Positions 48,703-57,598 of a stretch of DNA of 64,000 bases are shown one piece after another. The notes under the pieces were generated by a model. The model was not told the DNA's origin. It searched no databases and worked only from the letters and a program-made list of their open reading frames with translations. Source of the DNA: Brucella rhizosphaerae (GTDB lineage Bacteria > Pseudomonadota > Alphaproteobacteria > Rhizobiales > Rhizobiaceae); contig NZ_NNRK01000035.1 of NCBI RefSeq assembly GCF_002252475.1, positions 1 through 64,000 on the forward strand. Direction: 5' to 3'. Each line of letters opens with the position of its first letter. Position 1 is the first letter of the stretch. The position numbers and the translations under genes are program-made.

Positions 48703-51404
48703 ATGTTCCGGTCCATTTCTTGAGTTGGGAGCGGTATGGTTATTCTGAAACATGCGCCAGAACCGTCAGCCCTGTTTCCAGCCCGAATGGTTCCGCCCAT
48801 TGCTTCGGTGAAACCACGCGCAATGGAAAGACCAAGGCCCGTTCCTGCCTGCACATGGTCGCCTTTGCGAACGCGATAGAACGTATCGAAAATCCGTTCA
48901 AGATCCACATCTGGAATGCCGGGACCATGGTCGCTGATTTCAAGCGTTACACGGCCACGTTCGACATGCGCGTCAAGAGCGATTTCTGAACCTTGCGGCG
49001 CATATTTTGCAGCATTATCCAGGAGATTGAACAGCACTTGCTCGAATAAAACCGCATCAAGCCGCACCATAGGCAGGTCGGCTGGCACCGCCACCTGAAC
49101 TTTGTGCTGGGCCAAAATCCTGGTGGCGCGATGAAGAGCCGAACCCACGATATCACCGAGATAATAGAGCGACAGATTGGGCTCCATGGCACCTGATTCA
49201 ATCCGCGTCATGTCGAGCAGATTGGCAATGAAGCGATTGAGCCGCTCGGATTGCTCAACAATGGTCGAGAGCAATTCCGTGCGATCATTGTCCGGCAGTG
49301 AACCGGAATAGTCGCGCAATGTGGTTGCCGCACCCATGATGCCCGCAAGCGGGGTTTTAAGATCGTGCGATATCGAGGTGAGAAGGGCAGAGCGAAGCTT
49401 GTCGGCTTCTGCTGCAAGCTTTGCCCGCTCGACATCACCAACAAGCTGCACGCGCTCGATAGCGATGGCCGCCTGATCGCTGAGCGCCTCAAAAAGCCGT
49501 TGCTGTTCTGGCGTGAGGATCGGCCCCTGCCGATCATTATCGAGGCCGATCACACCGACTGATGTGCGCGCGGTTTTGAGCGGAAGATAAAGCCGTTTGG
49601 CACCGGGCAGAGTATCCGCGCCGCGTCCCGCCGGCAGTTCATGCTCCCATGCCCAATGGGCCGCAGCAATATCGGCGTCGACAAGACTGTCATCAGGCGG
49701 ATAGCCAGCGCGCACGGCGATGCTTTCGCCTTCCGGCAACAGGATGACAACGCGTACTTTGAGCATGGAGGCGATCTGAAAGGCGGTCGCCCAGAGCACA
49801 TCGTCGAGCGAACCGGTTCCTGCGAGCTTTTTGCTGAACAGATAAAGGTCTTCCGTCATATGTGCACGCTGGCGCGCGGCGGTCGCTTGTCGCTGCACAC
49901 GGCTTGCCAGATTGCTGGCGACGAAGCTTACAAGCAGGAAGAATGACAGCGCCACCACGCTTTCGGGATCGGCAATGGACAGCGTGTAGAGCGGTGAGAG
50001 GAAGAAGAAATTATAGGCAAATGCGCTTAAAACCGAAACGAACAGCGCTGGCCACAGGCCAAGCGTGACCGCAACACCGAGAACACCGACAACGAAAACC
50101 AGTGCGATGCTTCGCACGTCGAGAAACTGATCAAGCAGAAGGCCGACACCAAGCGCGCAGGCCGTCACGAGTGTTGCAGCGAGATAGGGCTTGAGGTTGT
50201 ATCCGGTTGAATAGCTGACAGTTTTAATGCTGCGGGCGGAGCCGGCATTGTCGCGGTCAGCGGCAGCGGTGATATGAACGTCAATCGCACCGGAATGGCG
50301 GATCAGTGCATGGCTGACCGAGCCTTCGATTGCCTCGCGCCAGCGCGGCTTTGCTGATTTTCCGGCAACGATATGTGTGAAATTATGTGTTGAAGCATAG
50401 CGCACGAGGTCTTCGGCAATGCTTTGGCCGGGAATGATGATGGTTTCGCCGCCAAGCTGTTCGGCAAGTCGCATGGTTGCTGCAAGCCGATCCTTTGCTT
50501 CATCGGAAAGACTGGCAGAACGCGGCGTCTCAATATGAATTGCAGCCCAGGGCGCGCGCATCCGGTCGGCAAGCCGCCGGGCATAGCGGACCAGTGAAGC
50601 GCTGTTTGTGCGCTGGTCGACCGCAACAAGCACTCTGTCACCGGCAGCCCATGGCCCCAGAATGGCATTGGCACGCATGTGGGTCAGCAACTGTTCGTCC
50701 ACACGCTGCGCGGTTCGGCGGAGTGCCAATTCACGCAAGGCAGTCAGATTGCCGGGAGAGAAATAGTTGCGAATGGCCCGCTTTGCGGTTTTGGGCAGAT
50801 AAATCTTGCCCTGATCGAGCCGCTTGATGAGATCATCCGGCGTGAGATCAATCAGTTCAATATCATCGGCCCGGTCGATAATGCTGTCGGGTACAGTTTC
50901 GCGCACACGGATGCGGGTGATCTGCGCGACCACATCATTGAGACTTTCGACATGCTGGATATTGAGCGTGGTATAAACATCAATCCCGCTCGCGAGGATT
51001 TCTTCGACGTCCTGATAACGCTTGGGATGGCGGCTGCCCGGTGCATTGGTATGGGCCAGCTCATCCACCAGAACCAGTTGTGGCTTTCTGGCAAGGATCG
51101 CGTCGATGTCCATCTCATCAAGCCGATGGCCATGATAGGAAATTTCGGTGCGGTCGATGATTTCAAGCCCGTCGACAAGCGCCTCGGTTTCGGCGCGCCC
51201 ATGCGTCTCGACAATACCGATCACGACATCAATGCCGTCAGCTTTGCGCGCACGCCCGGACATCAGCATTTCATAAGTCTTGCCGACGCCGGGAGCTGCT
51301 CCCAGAAATATCTTCAGACGGCCACGCGTTTCGCGCTCCGCCTGTTCAAGCAGCGCATCGGGGGAGGGCCTCATATCGCCAAGGCGAAGTTCATCCGATA
51401 CCAA
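48699..51404 (-). CDS. kdpD: KdpD sensor histidine kinase
   Basis: A 901-residue sensor that phosphorylates KdpE when potassium is scarce or turgor falls. The N-terminal KdpD domain has the Walker-type KIFLGAAPGVGKTYEML near residue 31; a universal-stress-type domain follows (about 250-380), then four membrane segments (about 400-500), a GAF-like domain, HisKA (LLTSISHDLKTPLAGIMGA) and HATPase (NLLDNAAKYAPQGSEI, DHGPGIP, GTGLGLSIARGF). The length agrees with E. coli KdpD (894). It is separated from kdpC by 320 bases of repeats. Confidence 0.95.
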   Translation of the reverse strand: MVSDELRLGDMRPSPDALLEQAERETRGRLKIFLGAAPGVGKTYEMLMSGRARKADGIDVVIGIVETHGRAETEALVDGLEIIDRTEISYHGHRLDEMDIDAILARKPQLVLVDELAHTNAPGSRHPKRYQDVEEILASGIDVYTTLNIQHVESLNDVVAQITRIRVRETVPDSIIDRADDIELIDLTPDDLIKRLDQGKIYLPKTAKRAIRNYFSPGNLTALRELALRRTAQRVDEQLLTHMRANAILGPWAAGDRVLVAVDQRTNSASLVRYARRLADRMRAPWAAIHIETPRSASLSDEAKDRLAATMRLAEQLGGETIIIPGQSIAEDLVRYASTHNFTHIVAGKSAKPRWREAIEGSVSHALIRHSGAIDVHITAAADRDNAGSARSIKTVSYSTGYNLKPYLAATLVTACALGVGLLLDQFLDVRSIALVFVVGVLGVAVTLGLWPALFVSVLSAFAYNFFFLSPLYTLSIADPESVVALSFFLLVSFVASNLASRVQRQATAARQRAHMTEDLYLFSKKLAGTGSLDDVLWATAFQIASMLKVRVVILLPEGESIAVRAGYPPDDSLVDADIAAAHWAWEHELPAGRGADTLPGAKRLYLPLKTARTSVGVIGLDNDRQGPILTPEQQRLFEALSDQAAIAIERVQLVGDVERAKLAAEADKLRSALLTSISHDLKTPLAGIMGAATTLRDYSGSLPDNDRTELLSTIVEQSERLNRFIANLLDMTRIESGAMEPNLSLYYLGDIVGSALHRATRILAQHKVQVAVPADLPMVRLDAVLFEQVLFNLLDNAAKYAPQGSEIALDAHVERGRVTLEISDHGPGIPDVDLERIFDTFYRVRKGDHVQAGTGLGLSIARGFTEAMGGTIRAGNRADGSGACFRITIPLPTQEMDRNI

Positions 51405-51449
51405 GCGTTGTTTCCTCGAAATAAAAAGGCGGCGGAAAGGCTCGCCGTT

Positions 51450-51552
51450 AGAGCGGCTCCGGTTTTAGCAGAATTAATGGAACCGCTCTATCTTCTCGTT
51501 TTTACGCATTATCCCACGCAAAACCGCTTCGCACTTTTGCTGGAAATGCTTT
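51450..51552. repeat. Dispersed two-hairpin repeat, copy D
   Basis: The first hairpin is AGAGCGGCTCC (51450-51460) with GGAACCGCTCT (51479-51489); the linker ATCTTCTCGTTTTTACGCA and a degraded second hairpin (CCCACGCAAAACCGCTTCGCACTTTTGC...) follow. It is in the kdpC-kdpD gap in the same orientation as copy E. Confidence 0.65.
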
Positions 51553-51563
51553 TATCTGCTCTG

Positions 51564-51636
51564 GTGGATTCAATTTGACGTTTGAATCCCGACTGATGCC
51601 CACACTGTATCAAACGTCAAATTCAAAAAAATCCAC
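51564..51636. repeat. Long inverted repeat 1 between kdpD and kdpC
   Basis: GTGGATT plus ATTTGACGTTTGA (51564-51585) is repeated in inverted form as TCAAACGTCAAAT plus AATCCAC (51610-51636), with small internal loops. The centre is 24 bases. It directly follows copy D of the dispersed repeat. Confidence 0.85.
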
Positions 51637-51652
51637 TAGATTCATAAACTTG

Positions 51653-51728
51653 CTAGTGGTCCTTTTGATTCCGACATTTGTCCGATGCCTGTAGCCGGGG
51701 TATGCAAATGTCGGAATCAGACCACTAG
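51653..51728. repeat. Long inverted repeat 2, overlapping the kdpC stop
   Basis: CTAGTGGTC plus TGATTCCGACATTTG (51653-51680) is mirrored by CAAATGTCGGAATCA plus GACCACTAG (51705-51728). The 24 paired bases are perfect except for four unpaired bases in the left arm. The outer end supplies the kdpC stop codon. It could terminate or slow transcription between kdpC and kdpD. Confidence 0.9.
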
Positions 51729-52297
51729 TTATGCCCTGTTCTGTCCAGAACAAGATTAAGTTTCAGCACATTGACGACCGGCTCGCCCAGAAAACCAAGC
51801 TCACGCTGTTCGATCTGCTGTTCGACGATACCGCGAAGGCTGGTTTCATCAAGTCCACGCGCTTTGGCAACACGCGCCACCTGAAAAAGGGCTGCTTCCG
51901 GCGAAATATGCGGGTCAAGACCGCTTGCCGAAGTCGTCACGAGGTTTATTGGCACCTCAGTACCGGGATTGCCCTGCTTGAGTGCATCCGCGTCGGCTTT
52001 GATGCGTTCGATCAGCACCGGATTGGTTGGTCCAAGGTTGGAGCCACCGGAACTGGCTGCATCATAGCCTTCCTTGCCTGCCGCAGAAGGACGGCCATGG
52101 AAATAGCGGTCGCCTGCAAATTTCTGGCCGATCAGTTCGGAGCCGATCACCTTGCCGTCTTTCTCGATCAGGCTGCCATTGGCCTGTTGTGGAAAGATTG
52201 CCTGCGCAAGACCTGTCATGCCAAGCGGATAGATCAACCCGGTGATGACGGTAAGGGCAACGATCATGACGAGTGCTGGACGAAGTTGTTTCAGCAT
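51725..52297 (-). CDS. kdpC: KdpC, subunit of the potassium-importing ATPase
   Basis: A 190-residue subunit that assists ATP binding by KdpB. One N-terminal membrane segment ([28 protein letters not shown]) is followed by the soluble part with [67 protein letters not shown] and a [17 protein letters not shown] end. All are family hallmarks. It follows kdpB by 11 bases. The last codons and the stop overlap a palindrome. Confidence 0.95.
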   Translation of the reverse strand: MLKQLRPALVMIVALTVITGLIYPLGMTGLAQAIFPQQANGSLIEKDGKVIGSELIGQKFAGDRYFHGRPSAAGKEGYDAASSGGSNLGPTNPVLIERIKADADALKQGNPGTEVPINLVTTSASGLDPHISPEAALFQVARVAKARGLDETSLRGIVEQQIEQRELGFLGEPVVNVLKLNLVLDRTGHN

Positions 52298-52308
52298 TTT
52301 CTAGTTCC

Positions 52309-54351
52309 TTAAACCAGGCCGAGGGCGACTATGGCCATATCGATGGCCTTGATGGCGATGAACGGAACGATGACGCCGCCAAGGCCATAAATAAGCAGAT
52401 TGCGCGACAGCAGGGCACCTGCACCGACAGGCTTGTAAGTAACGCCCTTCAGTGAGAGCGGGATCAGCGCGACGATAATGAGCGCGTTGAAAATGATCGC
52501 CGAGAGGATCGCGCTTTGCGGCGTTGCAAGCCCCATGATGTTGAGCGCGCCAAGCTGCGGATAGAAGGCGAGGAACATCGCTGGGATAATCGCAAAATAC
52601 TTGGCAATATCATTGGCAATCGAGAAGGTTGTGAGTGCCCCGCGTGTCATCAGCAACTGCTTGCCGATCTCGACAATCTCGATAAGCTTGGTCGGATCGC
52701 TGTCGAGATCGACCATGTTGCCGGCCTCTCGCGCGGCAACCGTGCCGGTGTTCATCGCAACGCCGACATCAGCCTGTGCAAGAGCTGGCGCGTCATTGGT
52801 GCCGTCGCCGCACATGGCCACAAGCTTGCCTTTGGCCTGCTCCTGACGGATGAGTTCGAGCTTGTTTTCAGGCGTTGCCTGCGCCAGAAAATCATCGACA
52901 CCGGCTTCTGCCGCAATGGCAGCTGCTGTCATCGGATTATCGCCGGTGATCATAACCGTGCGGATACCCATGCGTCGCAGTTCGGTGAAACGTTCGCGAA
53001 TGCCGCCTTTGACGATGTCTTTGAGGTGAATGACACCGAGCAGACGACCATCTTTGCTGACCGCTAGCGGTGTGCCGCCGGACTTGGCGATTGTGTCGGC
53101 AATGGCTTGAAGTTCGTGAACGGTCTTTTCGTCAGACGTTGCTTGTTTGAGGACGGCATCCACTGCGCCCTTGCGGATGGAAGAACCATCGACATCGACA
53201 CCACTCATCCGGCTTTGTGCGGTGAAAGGCACGAAGCTCGCATTGAGGCTCTGCATGTCGCGGCCACGCATGTCGTATTTTTCTTTGGCCAGTACGACAA
53301 TTGAACGGCCTTCCGGTGTTTCGTCGGCAAGCGAGGCCAGTTGTGCCGCATCGGCAAGCTCGAGTTCATTCACGCCGCTAACCGGCATGAAAGCTGTTGC
53401 CTGACGATTGCCGAGCGTGATCGTGCCGGTTTTGTCGAGCAGCAAAGTGTCGACGTCACCGGCTGCTTCCACGGCACGGCCCGACATCGCAAGCACATTG
53501 AAGCGGACAAGCCGGTCCATACCGGCAATGCCGATTGCTGAAAGCAGTGCGCCGATAGTGGTCGGGATCAGCGTCACGAAAAGAGCCACCAGCACGATGA
53601 CCGGGATATAGCCGCCAGCGTAAGAAGCGAAGCTCGGAATTGTTACAACCGCCAGAACGAAGATCAGCGTCATGCCTGCAAGCAGGATGTTGAGGGCGAT
53701 TTCGTTCGGTGTCTTCTGGCGCTCTGCACCTTCGACAAGACTGATCATCTTATCGATGAAGGTCGAACCCTGTGCCGCCGTGATACGCACCTTGATCCAG
53801 TCAGACAGGACCTGCGTGCCGCCTGTAACCGCAGAGCGGTCGCCACCGGATTCACGGATAACCGGAGCGGATTCACCGGTGATGGCTGCTTCATTGACGG
53901 AAGCGACACCTTCAACGACTTCGCCATCGGACGGAATGATATCGCCTGCTTCAACGAGTACCAGATCGCCGACCTTGAGGCTTGTGCCGGGTACGGTCGT
54001 AAAATCCCTATGGCCTGCATCGCGGAGCAGCTTGGCTTGTGTTTCTGTGCGAGTACGGCGCAGGGATTCAGCCTGTGCCTTGCCGCGACCTTCGGCAACG
54101 GCTTCGGCAAAATTGGCAAACAGCACCGTGAACCAGAGCCACAGCACGATCTGGAATGAAAAGCCGATATCGGTGCCGCCAGTCGCAACGTCCTTCAGCA
54201 GAAGAACAGTGGTGAGCAGCGAGACGACCGCCACGACGAACATGACCGGATTGCGTGCAAGGCTTTTCGGGTTGAGCTTGCGAAAAGCGTCGCCGATGGC
54301 GGGAATGAGGATGCGGGCATCAACGATACTCGCGGATTGGGACTTGCTCAT
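52309..54351 (-). CDS. kdpB: KdpB, catalytic P-type ATPase subunit
   Basis: A 680-residue P-type ATPase that drives K+ uptake by KdpA. Motifs: TGESAPV (actuator), [11 protein letters not shown] with the phosphorylated Asp near residue 307, KGAVDAVLK in the nucleotide domain, [21 protein letters not shown] and [19 protein letters not shown] (hinge). The start shares bases with the stop of the 33-codon frame before it (ATGA). The length matches E. coli KdpB (682). Confidence 0.97.
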   Translation of the reverse strand: MSKSQSASIVDARILIPAIGDAFRKLNPKSLARNPVMFVVAVVSLLTTVLLLKDVATGGTDIGFSFQIVLWLWFTVLFANFAEAVAEGRGKAQAESLRRTRTETQAKLLRDAGHRDFTTVPGTSLKVGDLVLVEAGDIIPSDGEVVEGVASVNEAAITGESAPVIRESGGDRSAVTGGTQVLSDWIKVRITAAQGSTFIDKMISLVEGAERQKTPNEIALNILLAGMTLIFVLAVVTIPSFASYAGGYIPVIVLVALFVTLIPTTIGALLSAIGIAGMDRLVRFNVLAMSGRAVEAAGDVDTLLLDKTGTITLGNRQATAFMPVSGVNELELADAAQLASLADETPEGRSIVVLAKEKYDMRGRDMQSLNASFVPFTAQSRMSGVDVDGSSIRKGAVDAVLKQATSDEKTVHELQAIADTIAKSGGTPLAVSKDGRLLGVIHLKDIVKGGIRERFTELRRMGIRTVMITGDNPMTAAAIAAEAGVDDFLAQATPENKLELIRQEQAKGKLVAMCGDGTNDAPALAQADVGVAMNTGTVAAREAGNMVDLDSDPTKLIEIVEIGKQLLMTRGALTTFSIANDIAKYFAIIPAMFLAFYPQLGALNIMGLATPQSAILSAIIFNALIIVALIPLSLKGVTYKPVGAGALLSRNLLIYGLGGVIVPFIAIKAIDMAIVALGLV

Positions 54352-54449
54352 AGGGAACTCCAGAAAAGCGGACCCAGAAATTCTGCAGCAAAAACGATCA
54401 TCAGGACTGCTGCGAGGATGAGGAGAATGAGGTTTGAGGGGCTGATCAT
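54348..54449 (-). CDS. 33-residue single-span membrane peptide between kdpA and kdpB
   Basis: ATG at 54447-54449 overlaps the kdpA stop (ATGA), and its own TGA at 54348-54350 overlaps the kdpB start (ATGA). The peptide starts [20 protein letters not shown] and ends GPLFWSSL: one hydrophobic helix with an FLGPLF end. It is not the KdpF found upstream of kdpA. The double stop/start overlap strongly suggests that it is translated. It could be a second small subunit or only a coupling device for ribosome handover to kdpB. Confidence 0.65.
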   Translation of the reverse strand: MISPSNLILLILAAVLMIVFAAEFLGPLFWSSL

Positions 54450-56152
54450 TGGAATGTCTGCCCGTTGATCATAGAAAGATGTTCGGCCACAGGTCCGAGT
54501 GCCAGCGCAGGGAAGAAGATCAGTCCACCCACGACGAGAATGACGCCGATCAGAAGGCCAACGAAAAGCGGTCCATGCGTCGGGAATGTCCCGGCAGATT
54601 CCGGTGCTGCCTTCTTGGCAACCAGTGAGCCTGCAATTGCCATGGCTGGAACGATGACCAGAAAGCGGCCCATCAGCATCGCAAGACCGATGGTAATATT
54701 ATACCAGGGCGTGTTGCCCGAGAGGCCACCAAAGGCCGAGCCGTTATTGGCCGTGCCAGACGTATAGGCATAGAGGATTTCCGAAAAGCCGTGCGGTCCG
54801 GGATTGGCGATGGAGCTTACGCCTGCTGGGATAACAGAGGCGATTGCCGTAAAACCAAGGATCGAGAGCGGCAGGCAGAGGACGGCAAGCATGGCCATCT
54901 TCACTTCTTTGGCTTCGATCTTCTTGCCCAGATATTCAGGCGTGCGTCCAACCATCAGACCGGCGACGAAGATTGCGACAATCACAAACAGAATGATGCC
55001 GTAGAAACCTGCGCCCACACCGCCGATGATGATTTCGCCCAGCATCATGTTGATCATCGGGATCATGCCGCCAAGTGCCATCATGCTGTCATGCATGGCG
55101 ATAACCGCACCGCAGGATGCAGCCGTCGTCACCACTGCAAACAATGCCGACATGGTGATGCCGAAGCGGGTTTCCTTGCCTTCCATATTGCTGCCATCAA
55201 TGCCAAGTGCATGGATCAGCGGATTGCCCGCAGCTTCTGCCCAATAGCAAATGGCGACACCAGCCAGGAACAGCACGCCCATGGCGGTGAAGATTGCCCA
55301 GCCCTGCCTTTCATTGCCGACCATACGGCCGAAAACATTGGTGAGCGATGCGCCGATGGCAAAGATCGCTACCATCTGGATCATATTCGAGATGGCATCG
55401 GGGTTTTCAAACGGATGCGAGGAATTGGCATTGAAGAAGCCACCGCCGTTGGTGCCAAGCATTTTGATGGCAAGCTGCGAGGCGACGGGTCCGAGGGCAA
55501 TGACCTGACGCGCACCTTCGAGCGTGGTGGCCTCGACATAGGAGCCGAGCGTTTGCGGCACCCCAAGTGCAACGAAGGCCAGTGTCATGATGATGCAAAA
55601 CGGCAGCAGGATGTAGAGTACGCAACGCGTAAGATCGACCCAGAAATTGCCAAGCGTCTTCATGGATTTGCGCGAGAAGGCGCGAATGAGCGCTATAGCG
55701 ATAGCCACGCCTGTCGCCGCTGACACGAAGTTCTGCACCGTAAGACCAGCCATCTGGGTGAGGTAAGACATGGTGCTTTCGCCACCATAGTTCTGCCAGT
55801 TGGTATTGGTGACGAAGCTCGTTGCGGTGTTGAAGGCGAGGTCTGCCGGTACATTGCTCATACCCATCGGGTTAAAAGGCAAAGAACCTTGCGAGCGCTG
55901 CAAAAAATAAAGCAGCAGGAAGCCTGCAAGATTGAACAGCAGCATGGCGGCGGTATAGCTCGTCCAGTGCTGTTCCTCGCGCTCGCTTGTACCCGCCAAG
56001 CGAAAAAGCCCCCGTTCTATGGGAACGAGGACAGGCGAAAGGAAAGTGCGCTCGCCATTGAAAACGCGTGTCATATAGCTGCCAAGCGGCTTTACGAGCG
56101 CGATGATGATCCCGCAAAAGATGAGGATCTGTATCCATCCATTGATTGTCAT
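54446..56152 (-). CDS. kdpA: KdpA, potassium-translocating subunit
   Basis: A 568-residue channel-like subunit of the K+ transporter superfamily with about ten membrane segments. Filter-like repeats include [47 protein letters not shown], and [25 protein letters not shown]. The ATG at 56152 is preceded by TTGGGAAAAACC; a TTG four codons earlier is less likely. Forty-two bases separate it from kdpF. Confidence 0.96.
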   Translation of the reverse strand: MTINGWIQILIFCGIIIALVKPLGSYMTRVFNGERTFLSPVLVPIERGLFRLAGTSEREEQHWTSYTAAMLLFNLAGFLLLYFLQRSQGSLPFNPMGMSNVPADLAFNTATSFVTNTNWQNYGGESTMSYLTQMAGLTVQNFVSAATGVAIAIALIRAFSRKSMKTLGNFWVDLTRCVLYILLPFCIIMTLAFVALGVPQTLGSYVEATTLEGARQVIALGPVASQLAIKMLGTNGGGFFNANSSHPFENPDAISNMIQMVAIFAIGASLTNVFGRMVGNERQGWAIFTAMGVLFLAGVAICYWAEAAGNPLIHALGIDGSNMEGKETRFGITMSALFAVVTTAASCGAVIAMHDSMMALGGMIPMINMMLGEIIIGGVGAGFYGIILFVIVAIFVAGLMVGRTPEYLGKKIEAKEVKMAMLAVLCLPLSILGFTAIASVIPAGVSSIANPGPHGFSEILYAYTSGTANNGSAFGGLSGNTPWYNITIGLAMLMGRFLVIVPAMAIAGSLVAKKAAPESAGTFPTHGPLFVGLLIGVILVVGGLIFFPALALGPVAEHLSMINGQTFQ

Positions 56153-56194
56153 GGTTTTTCCCAAGCCCTGATCAGGCTCAAATCAACTGCTTAT

Positions 56195-56284
56195 TCAGAA
56201 CCGTTCTGGACGAATGAGCGCGTAAAGAAGGTAGGCGGCAACAAAAGCCGCGACCAAAGCGCCAGCGATATATTCAATCAGCAT
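56195..56284 (-). CDS. kdpF: KdpF, small stabilising subunit
   Basis: A 29-residue hydrophobic peptide (MLIEYIAGALVAAFVAAYLL, ending YALIRPERF). The YALxRPERF end and the length are those of KdpF, which stabilises the KdpABC complex. GAGGAA is located 6 bases before the ATG. It begins 10 bases after the stop of another tiny frame and precedes kdpA. Confidence 0.9.
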   Translation of the reverse strand: MLIEYIAGALVAAFVAAYLLYALIRPERF

Positions 56285-56294
56285 GGCGGGTTCC

Positions 56295-56381
56295 TCAAAG
56301 CTTCTCGCAAAGTCGCAAATAGCCAAACAGCATTGCGAAAAAAGCGATGCCGATACCAAGAACGGCGATATCCATTGTCAT
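56295..56381 (-). CDS. 28-residue membrane peptide at the head of the kdp operon
   Basis: The frame starts MTMDIAVLGIGIAFFAMLFG and ends YLRLCEKL, a single hydrophobic helix with a basic/acidic C-terminal end of the xxCExL kind. Small frames of this type are, from memory, common directly before kdpF in proteobacteria, but are usually not annotated. Its stop is only 10 bases before the kdpF start, and the kdpF ribosome site overlaps its last codons. Either ATG at 56381 or 56375 could be used. Confidence 0.65.
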   Translation of the reverse strand: MTMDIAVLGIGIAFFAMLFGYLRLCEKL

Positions 56382-56521
56382 TTCAATTGCCCGTGGCCTG
56401 ATCGCCTATGGGCTCCCTGTTTCACAGCGGGCACTATGCCGCTGTTGCGCATAGGGTTTCGAGAGAGAGGAAAAGGCTGAAAAATAAAAAAGTCATATAT
56501 GTTTTGGCGTCGGGTTAGGGG

Positions 56522-56583
56522 CAGAGCACATCCCGATGAGTGGGAACCGGTTTTCGGAACAAGATGTGCATGACAACAAAAAA
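56522..56583. repeat. Dispersed two-hairpin repeat, copy F (one hairpin)
   Basis: AGAGCACATCCCGATGAGTG, then GGAACCGGTTTTCGGAACAA and GATGTGCATGACAACAAAAA, corresponds to the left hairpin and linker of copy C in the same orientation. The second hairpin is absent. It lies between the asparaginase gene and the kdp operon, within what should be the kdp upstream region. Confidence 0.65.
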
Positions 56584-56634
56584 GCGCGCCGCAGAAAACG
56601 GCGCGCTTCAGATCTTGCACTTTGCGGATGCGTT

Positions 56635-57585
56635 TTAAGGGTTCAGATCGTCAAAAGCCTTTGTGATCGCATCTTTCGGGCTTTTGCTGGCAATAAGGCT
56701 TGCCAGAAGAATGCGGGCCTGACCGGGACGCAGGGTCTGCGAATGCGCAGCACCGGCTGCAACCAGATCATGGCCTCCACCGCCGCCGCCATAACCCGGC
56801 ACCAGCACGCCAGTGGGCACGCGGCTTGAAACCACAACCGGGATGTTGCGTTTCGTGCATTGCTGCACGGCTTCAACGATTGCCGCGTTGGCATTGCCGG
56901 AGCCGAGAGCTGCGAGGACAATGCCGTTGGCTCCTGCCTGAATGCTCGCCTGAATATGCACGTCATCGCAACCGGGATGGATTGCAACGATATCAACGCG
57001 CGTTCCGCTGACGGATGTGGGCAGGTGGATTGCATCCGGGGCTTCAAGATCACGCACTGATCTGAAAGCGTCGGCATGGTCACTGCTGTATTTGAAGGCA
57101 CCCCATGCCGGAACGGTCCTGCCGCCAAAAGCAATCAGCACACCCTTTTCCGCATTTGCCGGGTCTGCTGCCATTTGGATCGCTGTCGTCAGATTGGAAG
57201 GACCATCCGCATCGGGATGATCGGCAGTGAACTGCGCGCCGGTGAAGATCACAGGCTTGGAAAGGTTGCGTTGCAGGTGAACGAGCAGCGCTGTTTCTTC
57301 CATGGCATCGGTGCCATGCAATACAACGATGCCATCGATTTCTGCATTTGCGATTTGCGCTTCGACAGCGTCGCTGATGGACTGCATATCAATCAGTGTC
57401 AGGCTGGATGAATCCTTTGCCATCAGATCGATTGGGCGTAACCGGGCATCGACATCGCCCAGCGTTGCAAGCAGATCGTCGCCATTGAGCGTCGGTGTGC
57501 TTGCGCCATTCTTGCCGCGCTTGCTTGCAATAGTTCCACCGGTGGCGATGACCGCCACCAATGGTTTGAATTGCCTGTTATTCAC
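56635..57585 (-). CDS. L-asparaginase
   Basis: A 316-residue cytoplasmic asparaginase (no signal peptide) converting asparagine to aspartate and ammonia. Family motifs are the N-terminal VAVIATGGTIASKRG with the catalytic Thr (T15 or T18 region), DSSSLTLIDM near 58, and VVLHGTDAMEETA with T92 and D93. It follows the permease gene by 13 bases on the same strand. With the permease and the divergent aspartase it would let the cell use asparagine as carbon and nitrogen. Confidence 0.9.
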   Translation of the reverse strand: MNNRQFKPLVAVIATGGTIASKRGKNGASTPTLNGDDLLATLGDVDARLRPIDLMAKDSSSLTLIDMQSISDAVEAQIANAEIDGIVVLHGTDAMEETALLVHLQRNLSKPVIFTGAQFTADHPDADGPSNLTTAIQMAADPANAEKGVLIAFGGRTVPAWGAFKYSSDHADAFRSVRDLEAPDAIHLPTSVSGTRVDIVAIHPGCDDVHIQASIQAGANGIVLAALGSGNANAAIVEAVQQCTKRNIPVVVSSRVPTGVLVPGYGGGGGGHDLVAAGAAHSQTLRPGQARILLASLIASKSPKDAITKAFDDLNP

Positions 57586-57598
57586 TCTTTCCCCTCAC

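Noticed and set aside
50679-51578. A 299-codon open frame on the plus strand
   Set aside because: It is antisense to the N-terminal part of kdpD and runs into the repeat region. No ribosome site or family was seen.
51564-51728. Inverted repeats considered as ends of an insertion sequence
   Set aside because: No transposase frame or target duplication is present and the space between arms is too short. They are recorded as palindromic repeats.
54348-54449. The 33-residue frame considered as KdpF
   Set aside because: A better KdpF with the typical YALIRPERF end and 29-residue length lies before kdpA at 56195-56284.
54791-55723. A 310-codon open frame on the plus strand
   Set aside because: It is antisense to kdpA, has an extreme His/Asp/Arg content and no domain.
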